34,144 bases of DNA from JAWKUK01 sp041398605 (GCA_041398605.1 JAWKUK010000037.1:1-34144), one strand, 5' to 3'; counted from the first letter of the stretch, positions 17,544 to 26,484 are shown. Numbers and translations are program-made. Notes: a model not told the origin generated them from the letters alone.

Positions 17544-18758
17544 TTGAGACGGCCGGGAGATTTTTCGTTCACTCGCCAGGGCGCTCTCTCGCCCGATCTC
17601 CTCACTACCTTCCTGATGTTCATGGTGGCCGAAGGGAATGACCGCGGCCTTCGCCACGTCGTGCTCGACTTCTGGGATCGAGCGCGGATATCGGGGATCC
17701 CGCTGCCAACAGAAGAGCCAGTCACCGCTTCGGCAATCGGCCAGGCAAGGCAGCGCCTTCCCGAGGACTTCTTCCAGCAGCTCCTGCACGGGCTGGCGGA
17801 TGAGATCACGGAGAGCGCCGTCGCGAAGCGCTGGCGAGGGCGTCGGGTCTACGCAGTGGACGGGCAGAAGCTCAATGTCGGCACCTGGCCCGAGTTGAAG
17901 GATGCATTTGGGGTGGCCAAGGGCTCGTACTGCCCTCAAGTTCTGTTCAGTGCATTGGTAGACGTATTCGCGCGCACACCGGTCGACTTCGAGATTGACG
18001 GTCGGTTGGACGTCGGCGAACGAGAGCACTACCTGAGGATGCTGCCATCCCTCAGCCCGGGAGATCTTGTGATCTTGGACCGCGGCTACCCGTCCCATGA
18101 GGTGCTCCAAGAAACAGCTGCCGCTGGTGTCGACTTCCTGATTCGCGTACCGGAACAGGGCTCGTTCAATGAGGTCGCCGAATTCGCCAGGAACGGTGAC
18201 GCGTGCGCGCTCGTGACAATTTGCCCGCCGGTGGGATCGAATCCTGAGTGGGAAGACCTCGAGCTACGGCTCGTTCGAGTAGAGGGAAAGGAAGGACCGA
18301 ACTTCTTCGTCACGTCGTTGACTTCGCCAAGCGTCCGTGTCAACGACATCGCAGACCTCTACCACCTGAGGTGGCAAAGCGAGGAGTTCTTCAAGCTGTT
18401 TACGAGCGAGTACACGGGACAGGGCCGGTTCCGATCGCGAACGGCAGCGGGGATTCGGCAAGAGGTGGGAGCCCGAGTGCTGTTTCTCGCGATCAGTCGT
18501 GTGATGGTCACGCTTGCGAACGAACGTGTCGAAGACCCGGACCTGTTCGTATCGCAGAAGGGAGCGGTCGTGTCATTCCGTCAGCACCTCCTGGGGATCC
18601 TCCTGAGCGACAAGCGGGACCTTGCCCTTTCCAGCATCGAGCATGCCATCGAGCGGATGCTTAAGACGCTCGACAGACGACGACCAGATCGCGTCTATCC
18701 TCGGCGCTCTTTCCGGCCGGGTCCAAAGTGGGGCCCCTCCGGTCGTCTGGGAGCTTGA
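17544..18758 (+). CDS. IS4-family DDE transposase (main frame)
   Basis: The 404 residues from a TTG at 17544 contain the catalytic core of an IS4-type transposase. First Asp in YAVDGQKLNV (D106), second in VILDRGYPS (D179), and the Glu of the YHLRWQSEEFFK motif (E280), which is the family's Y-x2-R-x3-E signature. The Lys normally found seven residues after the Glu appears to be Thr287. The enzyme would cut and paste the element by binding its inverted repeats. The frame is open back to 17451 but has no good ATG there; the natural start at 17381 is in another frame (separate entry). As it stands, full-length protein needs frameshifting or slippage, so the copy may be inactive. Confidence 0.85.
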   Translation: MRRPGDFSFTRQGALSPDLLTTFLMFMVAEGNDRGLRHVVLDFWDRARISGIPLPTEEPVTASAIGQARQRLPEDFFQQLLHGLADEITESAVAKRWRGRRVYAVDGQKLNVGTWPELKDAFGVAKGSYCPQVLFSALVDVFARTPVDFEIDGRLDVGEREHYLRMLPSLSPGDLVILDRGYPSHEVLQETAAAGVDFLIRVPEQGSFNEVAEFARNGDACALVTICPPVGSNPEWEDLELRLVRVEGKEGPNFFVTSLTSPSVRVNDIADLYHLRWQSEEFFKLFTSEYTGQGRFRSRTAAGIRQEVGARVLFLAISRVMVTLANERVEDPDLFVSQKGAVVSFRQHLLGILLSDKRDLALSSIEHAIERMLKTLDRRRPDRVYPRRSFRPGPKWGPSGRLGA

Positions 18759-18772
18759 CGCCATTGCCCCCG
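18747..18772 (-). repeat. Right terminal inverted repeat of the IS element
   Basis: This is the exact reverse complement of 17173-17198. The transposase stop codon (18756-18758) lies inside it, so the last residues of the transposase are encoded by the inverted repeat. Confidence 0.88.
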
Positions 18773-19149
18773 GCCCCCCCGATGCACGGTGACCGTCGCG
18801 GGGGCACCCTACGTCACCTGTAATCCCCACATACCCGGTGTCCACTGGACCGGGCAGGGTCAAGGTCCTATTCGAGTGCCGAGATTGGGTTCGAACGATC
18901 GCGATCGGCGGCGGCGGCCCCATGCCCGGCCGAACTGCGGTCGCTCGCCGCACGGCGACATCAGGGCTGAAAAGGAATCGCCACGCGGGCTAGACGAACG
19001 GAGCTGAGAATCGGAGTGACGGGCTGCGCGCCGCGGGCTCCTTTCGAACCAGATGAGCAACGCCACGCTCTCTGCCCCACCTGGCGAGCGGGCCCTCGCA
19101 TCGAGGGCCGCCCCGCGAACGGCCAATACAACGTACCCTTGAGTCGAAC
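18773..19149. other. Intergenic region between IS element and beta-helix gene
   Basis: About 375 bases with no convincing gene. A short frame at 19053 begins ATGAGCAACGCCAC, identical to the first 14 bases of the transposase 5' frame, but diverges at once and ends after 29 codons. The promoter for the beta-helix gene should lie here but I could not identify it. Confidence 0.4.
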
Positions 19150-20403
19150 ATGCGCACCATGACCGTCACCTCAGTTCGAGCTTCCCTCGTACTCGCCTTG
19201 TGCGCCGCGCCGCTCACAGCGCAGACCACCTGGGTCGTGGACGACACCCCGGGGCCTGGCGTGGACTTCCCGTCCATCTCCGCGGCGCTCGCGATCGCCG
19301 GTCCCTTCGACCTCGTCGATGTGCGGCCTGGGAGCTATGGGCCTTTCACGCTCCAACGCGCGACAAGGATCATTGGCGCGCCCGGTGTGAACGTCTCTGG
19401 GACGAGCACTGTGCAGGGACTCGGAGCCGGGACCTGGACGTTCATCGCGGACCTGGCGCTCGAGCAGCTCATCGTAGTCAACGCTCAAGGCACCGTCATT
19501 CTGGATGGGCTGGCGCTGTCAGGGCAGCTGGAGGCGCTGCGCATCTCCAATTGCAGTGACGTCCGCGCGAATCGCGTGCAGGCCATTTCGGCGTCGACAG
19601 ACAACCAAGGCGCGCATGTCCTGATCAGTGGTAGCCGCGCGCAGCTCGTCCACTGCGAGATCGTCGGCAACACCAGCGCTGGCAGCAACAGCGGTTCGTT
19701 CTTCAACACGGCACAGGTCGGGCTGGCGATCGAGGGCGGCGCCTTCGTCGCGCTCGACAGCTGTACGATCCGCGGTGGCCGGGGCGGCGACGACACCAAT
19801 CTCTTCGGCACGGGACAAGCCGACGTCGGAGGTGACGCGTGTGTCGTGTTCGGCGGCGGCTCGCTCCATTGCGTGGAGTCCGTCGTGCGCGGAGGAGACG
19901 GGGGTTATTCCCAATTTGGAGGCTCTTCGCAGGACGGGGCGGGCGGCCGCGGGGTTATCGCTGAGGGAGGGCAGCACCGCGCCTGGAACACGACCTTCCA
20001 GGGTGGCGCGCGGGGCGGCGTCTCGCTGCCGTACGGGCAAGCCATCGTCCTCCAAAACGGCGCGACGCTCGACGAGTCACGCGACCTGCCCTCGCTGACA
20101 ACGAGCGGCACGCCGCTCCCCTCGAGCCCGGTGTCGATCACGCTGCGCGCTCAGGCGGGCGCCAACGTGCACCTGTTCGCGGCCCGCCTGCCGGTTGTCG
20201 TCCCCAGCGCGGGTTCGAGCCTGCCCCAGCTCATCGACGTCGGCCGGAGCGTCTCGCTCGGCATCGCGCCGGCCGCGGGATCGGTGTCGCTCCCGCTCAC
20301 GCTGGGACCCTGGCCGCGCGGTACAGTGCTCTTCCTGCAAGGCGCGCGCACAACTCCGGGGAACGTCGAGCTAACGAGCGCCGCAGCGGTCATCGTGCGA
20401 TAG
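19150..20403 (+). CDS. Secreted right-handed beta-helix (pectate-lyase-fold) protein
   Basis: The protein has 417 residues with a signal peptide ending near PLTAQ (about residue 25). The mature start (WVVDDTPGPGVDFPSISAAL...VDVRPGSYGPFTL) has the PG-DFPSI-AAL...V-PG-Y pattern that opens many right-handed beta-helix proteins. Coil-like repeats rich in I, V, N and G continue to about residue 300 (ALRISNCSDVRANRVQ, VALDSCTIRGGRGG). The last 90 residues look like a separate beta domain ending LFLQGARTTPGNVELTSAAA, a different tail from the LCLGG module elsewhere in the window. No catalytic residues can be named. I infer an extracellular, possibly carbohydrate-associated surface protein. The 3' end is overlapped by an antisense frame, but this strand carries the natural protein there. 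Confidence 0.83.
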   Translation: MRTMTVTSVRASLVLALCAAPLTAQTTWVVDDTPGPGVDFPSISAALAIAGPFDLVDVRPGSYGPFTLQRATRIIGAPGVNVSGTSTVQGLGAGTWTFIADLALEQLIVVNAQGTVILDGLALSGQLEALRISNCSDVRANRVQAISASTDNQGAHVLISGSRAQLVHCEIVGNTSAGSNSGSFFNTAQVGLAIEGGAFVALDSCTIRGGRGGDDTNLFGTGQADVGGDACVVFGGGSLHCVESVVRGGDGGYSQFGGSSQDGAGGRGVIAEGGQHRAWNTTFQGGARGGVSLPYGQAIVLQNGATLDESRDLPSLTTSGTPLPSSPVSITLRAQAGANVHLFAARLPVVVPSAGSSLPQLIDVGRSVSLGIAPAAGSVSLPLTLGPWPRGTVLFLQGARTTPGNVELTSAAAVIVR

Positions 20404-20903
20404 CCGGCGCTGCCCACCAGAGTGAGCGGCAGTGCGGGGGTGAGCACGTCGCCCAGGACGATGCGCGCGCTCGGAAGCGCAGTGCGCAGCAGGCTCCAAG
20501 TGCCGTCGCGGGCGACCGTGGTCAGGCGGCCGCTGTCCCACCACGCCGTGACGAACGGCTCGGGTGCGCCTGCTGCGGCGAGCTCGTCGCCGCGAAAGAG
20601 GAAGAGCGCGTCTCTGCCCTTGGCCACGACGAGCTCGCCACGCTCGTCGGCGATCAAGCTCGCGAGCGCCACCGTGCGCGAGTCGAAGAGGACGCGCCCG
20701 TCTCCGTCGAGCAGCACCGGGCGCACGGCACCGCCCACGACCTTCACTTCGCCGAGCCGCCATCGAGGACCGTCGCCCTCGAACGGCGTCCCGTCGGCGC
20801 CACGGGGTAGGCACCATTCCTCGGTCCAGCGGTGATCATCGCTGGGGATGTACCCGCCGCATAGCGACCGATCAAGTGGGTCGACAGGTCGGGCTCTGCA
20901 GCG
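20404..20903 (-). pseudogene. Unidentified gene remnant, antisense to the beta-helix 3' flank
   Basis: On the minus strand a frame is open from 20903, just after a stop, with no plausible start before a GTG at 20747. It encodes natural-looking sequence: LCGGYIPSDDHRWTEEWCLP, then VKVVGGAVRPVLLDGDGRVL, ASLIADERGELVVAKGRDAL and SARIVLGDVLTPALPLTLVG. Past 20404 the frame continues to 20151, but there it is antisense to the beta-helix gene and its composition turns poor. This looks like the middle or end of a beta-rich protein whose start and end have been lost. I do not recognise the family. A short real gene starting at the GTG remains possible. Confidence 0.35.
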
Positions 20904-20984
20904 TTAGGGAAGAGCCGGTGCGTGCGTTGCATACGGCGCGACCGAGGGCGCGAGACCGATCGAGGGCGCGCTCCATGGACCCGC

Positions 20985-21551
20985 TCACTTTCGTCGCGTG
21001 TACGTAGCGCGCATGAAGCTCGTCCACGTCCCGTCCGCGCCTTGGATCGAGGACGTGAGGACCTTTCGATCAGGGCCTTCGAGCAGGATGACGTCGTGGA
21101 ACAGCGCGGTCCGTGTCGGCTCGAAGAAGTCCGGGCCCTCAGCCTCCAGCGTCAGCGTCGTCCTGGCCACGTCGAGGGTGCCCGTGTACGTCCACATCTT
21201 CGTCTGCGTCGAGTCGACCCATGTCCCGATGAACCTGCCGCGCTCGGGGTCGTAGCCCAGCGTCATCACCGACGTCATCGGCATCGTGTCCATCTGGACG
21301 ACGCCCTCGGCGACGATCCACAGCCCGCCGAGCCCACGGACGGTCTCAGTGCCCTTGCCCTCGATGGGCGGGACGCCCTCGCCCATCTCGGCGACGGACG
21401 TGACGTCCCACGTCCCGACGAGCTGCTGCAGCCAGGTGTGCTGCGCGGTGGGCGAGGCGTCGACGAAGTCGACCGCGGCGGGCTCGGGTGTGGTGCTCGT
21501 GGCGGCGCAGCTCGCGAGCAGCGCAGCGAGGGTGATGGGGAGGAGGCGCAT
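20985..21551 (-). CDS. DUF1579-family lipoprotein
   Basis: From the ATG at 21551 the protein has 188 residues. It begins MRLLPITLAALLAS followed by Cys (LLASC lipobox), so it should be lipid-anchored. The mature part matches the DUF1579 pattern: WLQQLVGTWDVTS, GTETVRGLGGLWIVAEG, MTLGYDPERGRFIGTWVDS, LTLEAEGPDFF, and GTWTSFMRATYTRRK at the C-terminus. The family is thought to be a lipocalin-like beta barrel; its ligand is unknown. The frame runs further upstream to 21911, but that part is not natural sequence. It stands alone, and no clear ribosome-binding site is visible. Confidence 0.82.
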   Translation of the reverse strand: MRLLPITLAALLASCAATSTTPEPAAVDFVDASPTAQHTWLQQLVGTWDVTSVAEMGEGVPPIEGKGTETVRGLGGLWIVAEGVVQMDTMPMTSVMTLGYDPERGRFIGTWVDSTQTKMWTYTGTLDVARTTLTLEAEGPDFFEPTRTALFHDVILLEGPDRKVLTSSIQGADGTWTSFMRATYTRRK

Positions 21552-22240
21552 GGTGAGAGCGGGGACAGTGGGCTTCACGCCACGAGGTGAGGACGAGGGG
21601 CGTCGGCACGGGCAACGTGCCCGAGCCCGACGCGGTCCTTCACGCGCGAGGCCGCGCAGAGCGTACTCGCCGCCCGACGTCCTGCCCCCCCCCTTCCTGC
21701 CCTGAGGGAACCCAGCGCCTTTGCGGCTGACGGCTCGGGGGACCGGCGCCGCACGGGGTCCTCGTCGCGCACCGTCGCGCGTACGGGGTGCGGGTCGAGC
21801 AATCACGGCGCAAGCCTCGGAGCGACCACGAAGTGGTCTCCCGGTACGACACGAGCCGTGGCGTGGCGGCACGCGCTCGTTCGTGTTCGCGCAGCTCGGG
21901 GTCGCGCGCACCAGAGCGCTTCCTGCGTGGACAGAGGCCCAAGAAGCGCATACGTCGCGACTGTCCGCGATCCGAGCGAGCTCCTCGAATCACTCAGCGT
22001 CTCCACGGCTGGCAGGACGAACCGTATCGCGGTGTGCAGCCCGACCGCACGGCCTCCGAGCACGAGCTCGAGCAAAATGGATTCGGCGCCGGATGCCGCG
22101 ACCAACGCGCGGGATGCTCAACCCGGAGCGCCCCCCCACGCTTGACGTCTCGGCCCCGTTCCGGACCAGGCCGGGCGCTCCTGAGTCGGCTGCGAGCCGC
22201 AACCTCGACGCTCGTTCCGTGCGCCGTCACTCGCGTCCCG
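21552..22240. other. Gene-free GC-rich stretch
   Basis: About 690 bases in which several frames are open only because of GC-rich composition; none has a natural start, signal sequence or recognisable motif. The promoter of the DUF1579 gene should lie at its left edge. I see no RNA gene or clear hairpin terminator. Confidence 0.45.
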
Positions 22241-23800
22241 TCAGTGAAAGAGCACCTGCGTCGCGTCCGTGAGGTTCGACGTCGGATTTGGATTGGCGTC
22301 GCGGAACCACGCCTGGAACAACCAAGTCTCGCCGGCGAGGATCGGCGTTCCGCCGGGGCCAGGGATGCCCGAGAGGTCGATCGATAGCGAGGCTTGATTC
22401 GCGAAGGAGGTGAAGACCTGACCGGCGAGGTTGAAGCGCAGGAGGGGCATGCCCACGCAGAGCGTGCCTTGGCCACCCGCGACGTTGGGCACGCTGACCT
22501 GCGCGCGGCCCGCGATCATGACCCCCGCCGTGAAGGTCGGGATCCGCACGGCCATGAGCTCGACGTCGTTGTCGACCACGGCGTCGGAGCCGAGCGCGTA
22601 GATGACCCCCGAGGTACCCGTGCTGTTCGTTGCAGCCGGGCCGCAGACGGAGACGCCGAGCGGCGCCCGATTGGGGTACAGCGCCAAGAGGTTCGGACCC
22701 GAGGCTCCGAGGAGGTCGACGTCGCCGTCGAAGTCAAAGTCGCGCGCGACGAGGGCATAGGTCGGCGGCAGGTTGCCCCGGACCTGTTCACGCGGCCCGA
22801 AGGCGCCCGAGCCGTCGTTGCGACGCCAGAAGATCGAGCCCAGCCCCCAAGCGATGTCGACGTCTCCGTCCCCATCGAAGTCCGCCGCCGCGAGGCTGTG
22901 CGCGTTCGCGTTCGGAAAGTCGTCGACGGTCTCCGGCGCGCCGAAGGCTCCGGGCGCGGTCTGCCGTAGGAGCGAGACGCGGCCGCCCACGTACGAAGCG
23001 ACGAACACGTCGAGGTCGAGGTCTCCGTCGACGTCCGCCATTCGGATGTCGTACGGATACGCCAGCGCGGCGAGGACGACGTGCGGCGCGAACGCCCCGC
23101 CGCCGAGCCCACGGAGCCACGCCACCTGGTCCGGGCCGATTCCTCCGGCCACGAGATCCAGCACGCCATCGCCGTCGAGGTCCGCCGAACGCACGACCGA
23201 CACGCTCGCGAAGCCGGTCGTCAATGCCACCGGAGGCGCGAAGGCACCAGAGCCGAGCCCACGGCACAGGTTGACCTCGTCGCTCGCCGCGTCAGCCGAA
23301 ACGACGTCGACGTGACCGTCGCCATCGACGTCGAAGGCCAGGATGTCGCGCGGCTGTCGAAACGTCTGCGTTGCCGAGCGGACGATACGAGCCGACGAGC
23401 CCGGCGGCAGATCGCCTTGCACGTTCTCATACCACGCGAGGTCCATGGTTACCGTGGAGTCGGAAGCCGCGACGACAACGTCCAGGTCGCCGTCCCCGTC
23501 GACGTCCGCCAGCTCGAGTCCGCGTATGAAGGCGAGGTCCGTCGCCACCGGGCGCAGCGCCCCGAAGCCGCCGCTCGCGAGGCCGGGGAACCACGCCACC
23601 CGTGTGCCCATGGGCACGGAGGAGGTCCCCGTGACGAGGTCTTCGACGCCGTCCCCGTCGATGTCGCCCAGCGCGAGGTGGTGCGGGTTGTCCAGCGCGA
23701 GGCTGACCGGCTCGAACTGGCCGAAGACCTGCCCCGCGGCCAACGGGGCGAGGAGCATGGATGCGGCTGTGCCGCAGCAGGAGACGCGAGGGATGTGCAT
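22241..23800 (-). CDS. Secreted VCBS/FG-GAP protein with planctomycete C-terminal module
   Basis: The protein has 519 residues with an N-terminal signal segment (CCGTAASMLLAPLAAGQVFG). Between about residues 40 and 380 there are seven Asp-rich loops (GDIDGDGVEDLV, ADVDGDGDLDVVV, FDVDGDGHVDVVS, ADLDGDGVLDLVA, ADVDGDLDLDVFV, ADFDGDGDVDIAW, RDFDFDGDVDLLG), each followed by a W/L-rich strand. This is the FG-GAP/VCBS seven-bladed propeller pattern with calcium-binding loops. The last 130 residues hold the shared tail (CGPAATNSTG, GTLCVGMPLLRFN, GETWLFQAWFRDANPNPTSN). The middle of the tail (LCVGMPLLRF in place of LCLGG-IGRY) has diverged. It is probably an extracellular adhesion or scaffold protein. 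It is divergent from the ATPase-helicase operon. Confidence 0.88.
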   Translation of the reverse strand: MHIPRVSCCGTAASMLLAPLAAGQVFGQFEPVSLALDNPHHLALGDIDGDGVEDLVTGTSSVPMGTRVAWFPGLASGGFGALRPVATDLAFIRGLELADVDGDGDLDVVVAASDSTVTMDLAWYENVQGDLPPGSSARIVRSATQTFRQPRDILAFDVDGDGHVDVVSADAASDEVNLCRGLGSGAFAPPVALTTGFASVSVVRSADLDGDGVLDLVAGGIGPDQVAWLRGLGGGAFAPHVVLAALAYPYDIRMADVDGDLDLDVFVASYVGGRVSLLRQTAPGAFGAPETVDDFPNANAHSLAAADFDGDGDVDIAWGLGSIFWRRNDGSGAFGPREQVRGNLPPTYALVARDFDFDGDVDLLGASGPNLLALYPNRAPLGVSVCGPAATNSTGTSGVIYALGSDAVVDNDVELMAVRIPTFTAGVMIAGRAQVSVPNVAGGQGTLCVGMPLLRFNLAGQVFTSFANQASLSIDLSGIPGPGGTPILAGETWLFQAWFRDANPNPTSNLTDATQVLFH

Positions 23801-24272
23801 GGGGCGGGCCTTGGATGGAGCTCCAGTCGAGCCTAACGGCTCGTTCGGATCCCGCTACCCTCCGAGGTGATGCGCCGGGTCATTCCCATCCATCACGTGG
23901 CCCGCAGCTCGCCCGCTGCGCCTCATCCCCGAATCACGGTGTCCCAAGGTCGTCGGGCATGTAAGCGCGCTCCGGACCGGCAACCAGCGCAATTGTGATG
24001 GAGCCGGCCGAAGACTCGAGCCGGATCGCCCACAACGAACGATGCGGGACCGTCCTTGCGGGAGACCTGCGGTGACGCAGCGATCGACGAGAGGCAGTCT
24101 CCGACGTGCCGCATCCGTGAGGTCCCACGGGCTCCTCTGGATCGCAACGGGCGCTCCCTCGAGCGCTCTCCGATCGTCCTTGGTCTCCGCCGCGCGGACC
24201 TCCTCGCGCCGGACATCGGTAGCGTGCCCCGGAATCCACCAGCCCGGGCCCGGGGCGCGCTACCATCGTCCT
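23801..24272. other. Divergent promoter region upstream of the ATPase-helicase operon
   Basis: About 470 bases between divergent genes. Promoters for the FG-GAP gene and the four-gene operon should be here. Frames that run through it lack natural protein character. I could not place -35/-10 boxes or an operator. Confidence 0.4.
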
Positions 24273-25202
24273 ATGCAAGAGAGTCCCGCCACCGAGCCCC
24301 CCCGCGCGGAGGTCGCGTCCGCCGAATCCGAGGTCGCTGGTGCCACGGACGGGGCAGGTCTCGAGCGCGCACCGTTCGAGCTCGTCGGCGCGGAGCTCGG
24401 GCGTTGGCAGGCCGAAGCGGAGGCGCTGCGCAAGGACGCCCGCGCGTTGGCGCCGCTGAGCAAGGCGAAGGCCTTCGAGGACCTCTCGAAGCTGCCCAAG
24501 CTGGCCCAGAAGGTGCGTGGGAAGCTCGCAGCCGACGGCCGGGGTGCTGCGCTCCTGGACAGCGTCCTGGCCGAGGTCCAGCGCCGCGCCGAGGTCCAAC
24601 GACGCGAGCTCGCGCGACAGCTCAGCGAGGCCTGTGCCGCCCGCGGGCTGGAGCTCGCGGTGCTGCAGCGTGAGGAGCCCGTCCTGGTGCGTATTCCGCC
24701 CTTCGGCGTCGAGATCGACCGCAACAAGGGCCGCGCCACGCTGCTGTTCGCGCGGCTGCCGATCGAGGGCAGCGCCGCCGATGCGCAGGCGATCGTGGAC
24801 CTGGTCGAGCAGCGCCGCGACACCTGGACCCGCGACTTCGACGGCGTGCGCGTCTTCGATGCCTGCCGCAACGCGTGGGCGGCAGCCCGCGCGACGGGCC
24901 TCGGCGGCGCGAGCGAGCGGGTCGAAATCGCCGACCTCATGCCATTCTTGGCCCTCCAGGTGCAACCCGCGAAGTTCCTGAAGGATCCCTCTGCCAAGAA
25001 CTTCGTCGACTATTCGAGGCCCCGCTTTGCGTTCGACCTCATGCAGCTCCGCCGCGCAGGGCTCCTGACCCACGAGGGCTGGCGCTTGAACCTCGGCGTG
25101 GCCACGGGCACCAGCGCGAGCGACAAGAAACGGTCGCTGTTCGTCGAAGACGAGCGCGGCCAAGGTGAATACAAGCTGACCGTCTACTTCACGCGAGCCT
25201 GA
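24273..25202 (+). CDS. Uncharacterised first protein of the ATPase-helicase operon
   Basis: The protein has 309 residues from the ATG at 24273. Residues 1-30 are a disordered Glu/Ala/Pro-rich start. Residues about 35-135 are strongly helical and charged, with probable coiled coil (DSVLAEVQRRAEVQRRELAR). A compact alpha/beta region follows (VLVRIPPFGVEIDRNKGRAT, LLFARLPIEG), then a helical stretch, and a C-terminal segment FVDYSRPRFAFDLMQLRRAG...LNLGVATG ending in YKLTVYF. There is no signal peptide, membrane segment or nuclease motif I can name. The next gene begins one base after its stop, so the products very likely work together. It may be a structural or DNA-contacting partner of the ATPases; I do not recognise the family. 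Confidence 0.8.
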   Translation: MQESPATEPPRAEVASAESEVAGATDGAGLERAPFELVGAELGRWQAEAEALRKDARALAPLSKAKAFEDLSKLPKLAQKVRGKLAADGRGAALLDSVLAEVQRRAEVQRRELARQLSEACAARGLELAVLQREEPVLVRIPPFGVEIDRNKGRATLLFARLPIEGSAADAQAIVDLVEQRRDTWTRDFDGVRVFDACRNAWAAARATGLGGASERVEIADLMPFLALQVQPAKFLKDPSAKNFVDYSRPRFAFDLMQLRRAGLLTHEGWRLNLGVATGTSASDKKRSLFVEDERGQGEYKLTVYFTRA

Positions 25203-25203
25203 C

Positions 25204-26481
25204 ATGGACCACGACCGCCTGCCGCCGCCTGAGCTTGCCCGACACATCCTGGACCGAATGGGCTCGGTGGGCCAGCCGCCCGAGCGCGGCGCATTGTTCG
25301 TGAACGTGGCGACCGAGGAGATCCTGGACACGCTACGGGACGAATACCTGCGGCCGATCAAACGCTCGGGACGGAACTCGACCTTCAAGTTGGTGCAAGC
25401 ACCGTTCGGCGGAGGGAAGTCGCAGTTCCTGCACTGCCTGCGCGAGCTCGCTTGGCAAGAGGGCTTCTGCACGGCGCTCGTCGGCCTCTCACCGAAGGAG
25501 TGCCCCTTCGACCAACCGGGCAGCATCTACCGCGAAGTCGCACGGCGCATCGAGCTGCCCGTCGACGACTTCGACGTGACACCGAACCCTGGCCTGGATC
25601 GGATGCTGCGGCAGCTTGCGGAGGCCCGCATCAGCGAAGTCGGCGCTGCTGCATTCGGTGAATGGGTGCGAGGCGAGTTCCAGCGCGCCAACATCGAGAG
25701 CCGCTCGTACCAGCGCGCCATCGCGCTCTTCCTGCAGGCCGTAGGCGACGGCGACGAAGACCTGTTGCAGCTCGTTGGGGATTACCTGCTGGGCGAGGAG
25801 CTGCCTTCGTCGGAGCTGGCGCCGCTGCAGCTGCGCGAGGCGTTCAGCGACGCGATCGGCTTCCGCTGGCTGCGCAGCTTGGCGCAGGCGCTCGTGGCCC
25901 TGCGCCTACCAGGCATCGTGCTGATGTTCGACGAGATGGACCGCAACATGAGCCTCTCGGTCAAACGCCGGCGCGCGATGGGCGACAACCTGCGGCAGAT
26001 GATCGATTACTGCGGTCAGTCGATGCTGCCGGGGGTCGTGTGGTGCTACGCGGTGCCGCCGGAGTTCATGGACACGATCGTGCCCGAGTATCCGGCTCTG
26101 GCCCAGCGCCTGAAGGGCCCGATCGAATTCTCGGCCCTCAGCCCGAACCAACCGCTGATCGACCTCGATCACTTGCCCCTCCCTACCGAAGAGCTCCTGT
26201 CGGCGATCGGTGGGCGCCTGATCGAGCTGACGGAGCGCGCGTACGGGGTCACCCTCCAGCATGGGCTGCAGAGCTCGAACCTCGGCCTCTTGGCGCGCGA
26301 ACTGGCTTCGCGGCAGTTCGAGTCCGGCACGCGCAGGACCTTTGTCAAAGCCGCCGTCAGCCACCTGGAGACGCAGCGCCGCGGCGGTGAGCACAGCTTG
26401 ACCGAGCGCGACGTGCAGCAGCTCGCGGGGGCACACACGGAGGCCACCTTCACGCCGTTGCTCGGCGAAGTGGAGTTCTGA
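25204..26481 (+). CDS. BrxD/DUF2791-like P-loop ATPase, copy 1
   Basis: This 425-residue P-loop ATPase has a Walker A motif APFGGGKS at 66-73, reached through LRPIKRSGRNSTFKLVQ, and a Walker B strand GIVLMFDE at 237-244 followed by MDRNMSLSVKRRRAMGDNLR. A later segment, GVVWCYAVPPEF, is in the position of the sensor strand. The overall shape (N-terminal helices, GKS loop, long helical insert, DEMD, final helical lid) fits the DUF2791 family that includes BrxD of type 2 BREX. BrxD-type proteins are thought to act as DNA-associated ATPases in phage exclusion, but their biochemistry is not settled. The start is one base after the upstream stop, and three bases separate its stop from the next start. 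It is not a duplicate of the next ATPase: the two differ throughout. Confidence 0.82.
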   Translation: MDHDRLPPPELARHILDRMGSVGQPPERGALFVNVATEEILDTLRDEYLRPIKRSGRNSTFKLVQAPFGGGKSQFLHCLRELAWQEGFCTALVGLSPKECPFDQPGSIYREVARRIELPVDDFDVTPNPGLDRMLRQLAEARISEVGAAAFGEWVRGEFQRANIESRSYQRAIALFLQAVGDGDEDLLQLVGDYLLGEELPSSELAPLQLREAFSDAIGFRWLRSLAQALVALRLPGIVLMFDEMDRNMSLSVKRRRAMGDNLRQMIDYCGQSMLPGVVWCYAVPPEFMDTIVPEYPALAQRLKGPIEFSALSPNQPLIDLDHLPLPTEELLSAIGGRLIELTERAYGVTLQHGLQSSNLGLLARELASRQFESGTRRTFVKAAVSHLETQRRGGEHSLTERDVQQLAGAHTEATFTPLLGEVEF

Positions 26482-26484
26482 CGC

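Larger units (their letters stand above)
17173..18772 (+). mobile_element. IS4-family insertion sequence, about 1.6 kb
   Basis: Perfect 26-bp inverted repeats at 17173-17198 and 18747-18772 flank a DDE transposase gene. The length of about 1600 bases and the ends, with a TGGCGTCAAGCT core, fit the IS4 family. The repeats are followed outward by G-rich or C-rich sequence, so the exact tips could lie a few bases inward of the repeat limits. I see no obvious target-site duplication. The element lies between the RHS cluster and the beta-helix gene and does not visibly interrupt either. Confidence 0.85.

Noticed and set aside
17150..18800. Target-site duplication of the IS element
   Set aside because: Flanks were compared for direct repeats of 5-12 bases; outside the inverted repeats there are only G-rich and C-rich stretches that do not match as direct repeats.
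19053..19142. Second copy of the IS transposase start (ATGAGCAACGCCAC)
   Set aside because: Only 14 bases match 17381-17394; sequence diverges at once and there is no inverted repeat nearby, so this is most likely coincidence.
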